Shown piece after piece: positions 58,955 to 64,000 of a stretch of 64,000 bases of DNA. The position numbers and the translations under genes are program-made. How positions within the stretch are numbered: position 1 is the stretch's first letter; every line of letters begins with the position of its first letter. The DNA lies in contig NC_091435.1 of the NCBI RefSeq assembly GCF_964237555.1, forward strand, positions 75,632,873-75,696,872, given 5' to 3'. This DNA comes from Oryctolagus cuniculus (Eukaryota > Chordata > Mammalia > Lagomorpha > Leporidae). The notes under the pieces were generated by a model. It did no database searches, was not told the DNA's origin, and saw nothing but the letters and a program-made list of their open reading frames with translations.

Positions 58955-59020
58955 TTGTAGCTGATATGTATCAAGCCCTTACTATGTGCCAGGTACACAA
59001 ATGTGCACTTTATTTAATAT
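58955..59020 (-). mobile_element. MIR SINE, left part (split by L1)
   Basis: TATCAAGCCCTTACTATGTGCCAGG is the antisense start of a MIR. Its continuation (CAGATGAAAACAATGAG...) appears only at 62296-62460, so the L1 between them inserted into it. Confidence 0.7.
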
Positions 59021-60096
59021 TTTTCTTAACTTTTATTTAGTAAATATAAATTTCCAAAGTACAGCTTATGGATTACAAAGGCTTCTCCACCCCCCATAAC
59101 TTCCCTCCCACCTGCAACCCTCCCATCTCCCACTCCTTCTCCCATTCCATTTGCATCAAGATTCATTTTCAATTCTCTTTATATACAGAAGATCAATTTA
59201 GTATATATTAAGTAAATATTTCAATAGTTTGCATCCACACAGAACATAAAGTGTAAAATACTGTTTGAGTACTAGTTATAGCATTAATTCACATCGAACA
59301 ACACATTAAGGACAGAGATCCTACATGAGGAGTAAGTGCACAGTGACTCCTGTTCTTGACTTAACAAATTGACACTCTTGTTTATGGCGTCAGTAATCTC
59401 CCTAGGCTCTTGTCATGAGTTTCCAAGGCTATGGAAGCCTTTTGAGTTCGCCAACTTCAATTTTCTACTGGGCCTTTTTTTTTTTTTTTTCCCAGAGTGT
59501 CTTGGCTTTCCATGCCTAAAATACTCTTATGGGCTCTTCAGCCAGATCTGAATGCCTTAAGGGCTGATTCTGAGGCCACAGTGCTGTTTAGGATATCTGC
59601 CATTCTATGAGTCTGCTGTGTATCCCGCTTCCCATGTTGGATGGTTCTCTCCTTTTTAATTCTATCAGTTAGTATTAGCAGACACTAGTCTTGTTTATGT
59701 GATCCCTTTGACTCTTCTGTGTTCATCAGGGATATTGGTCTGTAATTTTCTTTCAATGCTGCATCTTTCTCCGGCTTAGGGATTAAGGTGATGCTGGCTT
59801 CATAGAAAGAATTTGGGAGGATTCCCTCTTTTTTGATTGTTCTGAATAGTTTGAGAAGAATTGGAGTTAGTTCTTCTTTAAATGTCTGGTAGAATTCAGC
59901 AGTGAATCCATCTGGTCCTGGGCTTTTCTTTGTTGGGAGGGCCTTTATTACTGTTTCAATTTCTGTCTCAGTTATGGGTCTGTTTAGGTTTTCTATGTCT
60001 TCTTTTAACTGGAGAGTTGAAGCCATTAACATTCAATGTGACTATTGATAAGTAGTAACTTTGCTCTGCCATTTTCCCAAAGATATTTTCTAATAT

Positions 60097-60646
60097 TGTC
60101 GCTCCCCGTCTTCATGGAGGAATGACACTAAGCCCTGCCTAGGCTTCATATCTGAGTCACGGCACCATTATGTCACTCCCCCTCTTCGTGGAGGAACGAC
60201 ACAGGACCCTGCATTGTTCTTTTGTCTGCTCGGCCCTCCCCCGGTTTGCTGCTGGTTCTTCCCGAGTTGGCTACCGACCCTTCCACCTCCGTGGAAGGGC
60301 GGTTCCCCCTGGCCACTTTCCCCACTTCTGCGGGGGAGCGGCACACCGCCGGCCAGCTCTCTCGGGGGCTGCACAGGTGTTCCTTCAGATGTTCCCCTTA
60401 GATGTTCCTGGTGCATGTTGTCTCTCTCCTCCTTTATAGTCCTCTTCCACCAATCCCAACTCTGCTACCCACACGCCGAGTACGCTGCTCTCCTCCAATC
60501 AGGAGCAGGTCCTGCAGCTTGTGAAGTTGGTGAGAGGCAGCTGGGTAGAAGCTGTTTGCTCCTCTCCCAGCGCCATATTGTGGGAGAGCAGATGTATAGA
60601 ATAAGTCTTAATTCCAGTAACAGTATAGTCCGAGTTGCTCCCCACA
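60097..60646 (-). mobile_element. Solo LTR, class II ERV type, 6-bp target duplication
   Basis: On the minus strand it begins TGTGGGGAGCAACT (ending at 60646) and finishes GGGGAGCGACA (60097), so it has TG...CA ends and is 550 bp long. TAATAT occurs at 60091-60096 and 60647-60652; a 6-bp duplication is the betaretrovirus-like (class II) signature. A TATA box (CTATAAAGG on the minus strand, about 60431-60439) is present. The 3' part has two related GGGGAG..TGAC..A segments. No internal viral genes remain. Confidence 0.85.
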
Positions 60647-60824
60647 TAATATATGCTTTGAACTTCGTGTGATCTTTTACTGTGAGATTTTCTTCCTTTG
60701 CCTTCTTTCATTTGATGACCGTGTTTCTGTTTTTGTGTGTAGCACATCTTTTAAGCATCTTTTGCAGGGCTGGACAAGTGGCAACAAATTCTTTCAATTT
60801 CTGTTTGCTATAAAAGGTCTTTAT

Positions 60825-61688
60825 TTAACTTTCATTCACAAATGACAGCTTTGCAGTATATAATATTCTGGGCTGGCAGTTTTTTTTTCCTCTTAGTACC
60901 TGGGCTATGTCTCGCCATTCCCTCCTAGCTTGTAGGGTTTCTGATGAGAAGTCAGCTGTGAGTCTAATTGGAGATACTCTGAGAGTAATCTGACGTTTCT
61001 CTCTTGCACATTTTAGAATCTTTTCTTTATGTTTCACTGTGGTGAGTTTGATTACAACATGTCGTGGTGAGGATCTCTTTTGGTCATGTTTACTGGGGGT
61101 TCTATGAGCTTCCTGTACTAGGATGTCTCTGTCCTTTTCCAAACCCGGGAAGTTCTCTGCTAGTATCTCACTAAAAAGGCCTTCTAATCCTTTCTCTCTC
61201 TCCATGCCTTCAGGAACTCCTAGAACTCGAATGTTGGATTTTTTAATAGTATCCTATAGATTCCCAACAATATTTTTTAGATTTCTAATTTCCTCTTCTT
61301 TTCTTTGGTTTGACTGTATATTTTCCTGTGCTCTGTCTTCTAAGTCCAATATTCTCTCTTCTGCTTCACCCATTCTGTTTTTAAGGCTCTCTAATGTGTT
61401 TGTCATTTGATCTATTGAATTCTTCATTTCATTTTGATTTCTCTTCACTATCACAATTTCATGTTCTACTAGTTTCTGCATTTCATTTTGATTCCTCCTT
61501 AAGATTTCATTTTCACAAGAGAGATTTTCTATCCTGTCCAGTAAGGATTTTTGTAGTTCAAGAATTTGTTTTTGAAAACTTCTAAATGTTCTTATCATAA
61601 ATTTTTTGAAATCCGTATCTTGCATTTCTTCTATCTCATCATCTTCATAATCTTGGCTTGGGGTGTCTTGTTCATTTGGGGGCATCAT
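60825..61688 (-). pseudogene. L1 ORF1 with one nonsense codon
   Basis: From ATG at 61688 the minus frame encodes an acidic start, a coiled coil (about residues 45-135, heptads such as RIENLSCENEILRRNQNEM) and then meets an in-frame TAG at 61254-61256. The same frame goes on to 60825 with the RNA-binding and C-terminal domain remnant. Total length is about 288 codons. ORF1 of L1 encodes a trimeric RNA chaperone. Only this stop separates the two open parts. Confidence 0.82.
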
Positions 61689-61926
61689 AATGTCTTCTTT
61701 GTTCTTGTTTCCTCAGTTTCTGCGTTTGTTTCTTGGCATTGTGGAGATATTCTTTAGTTTCTTCTTCCCTCACTGTGGTGTTTTTTCTTGTTATACTATG
61801 ACTGTATTAAGTGGACTGTCTGCTTTTGATAGAGCCTTAGAGGCTTGAGATGGGTATGGCCAGAGAGCTCTGTTTGGTTCCTGAGGGTTAAGGGTGTGCC
61901 AAAAGTGACAAACCCAGGTTAGGCAT

Positions 61927-61928
61927 GG

Positions 61929-61999
<71 letters not shown>

Positions 62000-62003
62000 T
62001 TTT
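61927..62003. repeat. (TC)n followed by (TTTA)n
   Basis: About 20 TC units and then about 8 TTTA units side by side, in the 5' UTR region of the antisense L1. The layout (complement TAAA then GA) resembles the tail and AG tract of a C SINE, so it may be a remnant of one. Confidence 0.88.
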
Positions 62004-62295
62004 TGATTCAGAAGGGAAGTAATTCCACACAGCTGAGCAGAATTGAAGGCAGTCAGTTTCTGATCTCTGGCTCCTCCCTTTCCAGCACTGGTGTGTAGAT
62101 TCCGCAGCTGGGGTCCTGAGCCGTAGGCTCCCACGCCCTCCACGTAGGTCCACCGTGAATCACTAGTTCCAGAAGAGTTTCCTCTGCTGTTTCTTCCCCT
62201 ACTCTTCCTTGAACCTGCAGAATCTCCACTTTTATTAAACTGTCTCTTCCCTATCAGTGTGCTCCCTTCCTATTCCGCCATCTTGCCCACAACTG

Positions 62296-62460
62296 AGTCC
62301 TTACAAATCTGTGGCATAGACATGATCACTATTGTCATTTTACAGATGAAAACAATGAGACATAAAGATAAAGTAACTTGTCAAAAGATGTACAGTTGGC
62401 AAGTGAAATAGCAAGCTCCTCACCATTCTGCCATGGCCCCTGGCCTTCCAATGCCATGAT
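62296..62460 (-). mobile_element. MIR SINE, right part (split by L1)
   Basis: ACTATTGTCATTTTACAGATG, AAAGTAACTTGTCAAAAGATG and CTCCTCACCATTCTGCC complete the antisense MIR whose left part lies at 58955-59020. Confidence 0.72.
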
Positions 62461-62765
62461 CCGTATTCCACCACCTCGAACACTTTTTTCCAATTCAGTG
62501 TCTTTCATTCTTTTCCCGGATTCCCTGGCCTAAGCTGCCATACAATGTTTGTCCAATTTGTCTCAGGGATTTCTTTCAAGATGGGGGACTTCAGACAACC
62601 AGAAACATCCTTAGCTGACTATACTTGGTATCTCTAAGTATAGTTTTGCTCCGAGAGAGAAAGTTTTGTGTCCCTAGCAACTGGCTGAGGGAGTTTTTTT
62701 AGCTCTGTGGGGATTATAACACACACTCTTTCTCTCCTGCCTCGTGTTTCATTTTCCCCATGCAG

Positions 62766-62888
62766 TTCACACCCAACCTCTTCCTGAAGCAGATGCTGGA
62801 GAGATACCAGAACAACAGCCCTCCAACCAATGATGACCAATGGAAAAACAATGGAGTCACCAGGACCTGGGACAGGCTCATGCTCCAG
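62766..62888 (+). CDS. UPK1B: UPK1B fourth coding exon
   Basis: 41 codons (residues 116-156), phase 0, with a TTTTCCCCATGCAG acceptor and a CAG|GTGAGG donor. It encodes the first part of the large extracellular loop (FTPNLFLKQMLERYQNNS...WDRLMLQ). N131 in the NNS sequon is the likely N-glycosylation site, and the following Pro may limit the efficiency of use. The CCG motif and the disulphide cysteines of the loop would be in the next exon, which is outside the window. The gene is therefore partial at its 3' end. Confidence 0.96.
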
Positions 62889-64000
62889 GTGAGGCCTGTG
62901 AGCCAGGTTGGACCCCACTGTGATCTAAACTAGTAAGCAGGGTGTGGGGCAGGAGTGAACTCAGTGTGTGAGGACTGCAGCCTCCAGGGGAATTCTCTCA
63001 GGAAAGGACTCCTTGCAGACAAGGTCATCGAATCCTCCTATTTATGGGGTCAGGAGGAGGGTGGAGGCAAGAGGATAGGAATGGGAAAGTAGGGATGCAG
63101 GGAGGAGTGTTGTGCTCATGACTCAGTGGGACCCCTACATCTGCATTGTATTGCAAGCTATGATGTTGATGAGCTTACAATTACAGGGCTAATAAAACTG
63201 TCATGACATTTAGACTAATCACACCTTCTGCCTCTTAGAACTCAAGTATCACTTACAATAAAAGAAAGATGTTGTCTTCTCTGCCCTACTGTGAACTCAA
63301 GTGGCAATTACTACCTGTTTTTGCTTTGTTGCTATCTTCTCACACCTCCCTTAAGCTTGCCCTGCTAAGAAAAAGGGTCTATTATTTTATTTGATTGCTC
63401 AATTTTCTCCTACTGGCAACCACAAAAGTTTCCCTCAAATACCACCAGATACCCAGCTCTTCAGGAATATCCATTCTCACTCCTATATTGCCCTATGTAC
63501 ATAAATTGTTATCCTCTTCATAACCCCTCACTACCCAACTCTCACAATGGTGTGCTCCCAGCCCCTAGTGCAGCACCAAATTTTTACAATGTCTCATCAG
63601 CAACTCCCTGATAGCCTCCACTCCTTCTTTAAGCTCTCTTTACCCCCTTATTTCACCAAAATCCTGACTGTGCCCTGTTGGAGATACTCTCTCATTTTTC
63701 TCCCTTGCCCCACATAGCACAGGGCCTACCCCTTGACAAGGCATCCTCACTGTTCCTCTTGGCTACCATGCTATTTCCTTCTTTCATTCCTTCCTCCTTC
63801 AAATATTTGAAGTTAATGTCCTCAATCTACATCATCTATGACCTTCCTTATTGATGTTATTTATCAGCCTCCCCAATCCAAGCTTGAAAGATTTCATTAA
63901 AGACTTTACTGTCTCATTCACTATCCACCTCTTCCCTCATACTCCTGTCATCCCATCTAGAGAACTAAACGTCTATATGGTGTCTCAGCCAACATGTGGC
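62889..64000. other. UPK1B: UPK1B intron, running off the window
   Basis: No exon, SINE or L1 recognised. Pyrimidine-rich, low-complexity composition from about 63400 onward. Confidence 0.5.

Larger units (their letters stand above)
59022..62292 (-). mobile_element. Antisense L1 with intact ends but internal deletions
   Basis: On the minus strand the element starts at about 62292 (GGGCAAGATGGCGGAATAGG, a full 5' end). It continues through the 5' UTR, ORF1 (61688-60825) and the first codons of ORF2 (about 60085-60020). It then jumps to the reverse-transcriptase N-terminal region (about 60015-59720) and jumps again at about 59718 into the 3' UTR, which ends near 59022. The endonuclease and most of the reverse transcriptase and C-terminal region are missing. 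A solo LTR sits between ORF1 and ORF2. An internal T22 at 59468-59490 matches the internal A-run of the other L1 3' UTRs. Confidence 0.82.

Noticed and set aside
60214..60672. 152-codon + strand frame with leucine/cysteine-rich start
   Set aside because: It runs antisense through the solo LTR and is not a viral or host gene.

Overview
This is mammalian nuclear DNA, almost certainly from a lagomorph (rabbit or a close relative). The window carries about 29 copies of the tRNA-derived C-type SINE typical of rabbit, in both orientations and at very different ages, plus long lagomorph-style L1 elements. There are no bacterial-style operons. Real genes are short exons spread through repeats, so most long open frames here come from SINEs, L1s or simple repeats.

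Two protein-coding genes can be built exon by exon, both on the + strand. The first is TEX55 (testis-expressed 55). It has a large repetitive first coding exon (7421-8911), two small internal exons (9459-9602 and 11463-11525) and a last coding exon of 11 codons plus stop (26321-26356). All junctions are phase 0, and the predicted protein is about 577 residues. It combines roughly 21 tandem octapeptides carrying R-R-x-S (the protein kinase A consensus) with a C-terminal RII-alpha-like dimerisation/docking helix pair. The second is UPK1B (uroplakin 1b, a urothelial tetraspanin), of which the first four coding exons are present (54756-54824, 56095-56295, 58485-58559, 62766-62888; 156 of about 260 residues). 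The window ends inside the next intron. A possible untranslated first exon with a TATA-like box lies near 42238-42337. The gene order agrees with the IGSF11/TEX55/UPK1B neighbourhood of human 3q13.32, so the CpG-rich region just upstream of TEX55 (about 6950-7420) may also be the divergent promoter of IGSF11.

Region by region: 1-5650 is an ancient L1 riddled with SINEs, one of which ends in a perfect (AAAG)n array of about 525 bp. 5651-7420 is unique sequence rising into the TEX55 promoter. 7421-26500 is TEX55; its third intron (11526-26320) holds several L1s in both orientations and a GC-rich, unidentified retrocopy-like island (22815-23780). 26500-42200 is intergenic: SINEs, a 3.2 kb L1 with a 5' inversion and clear target-site duplication, and a retrovirus-derived segment ending in poly(A). 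42200-54700 is unique and SINE sequence, possibly including the UPK1B promoter. 54737-64000 is UPK1B, whose fourth intron in this window holds an internally deleted antisense L1 that itself carries a solo class II LTR with a 6-bp target duplication.

The two genes do not form a pathway: one is expected in sperm, the other in urothelium. Splice models, repeat classes and orthology were read by eye from the sequence and remembered family knowledge, without database searches.
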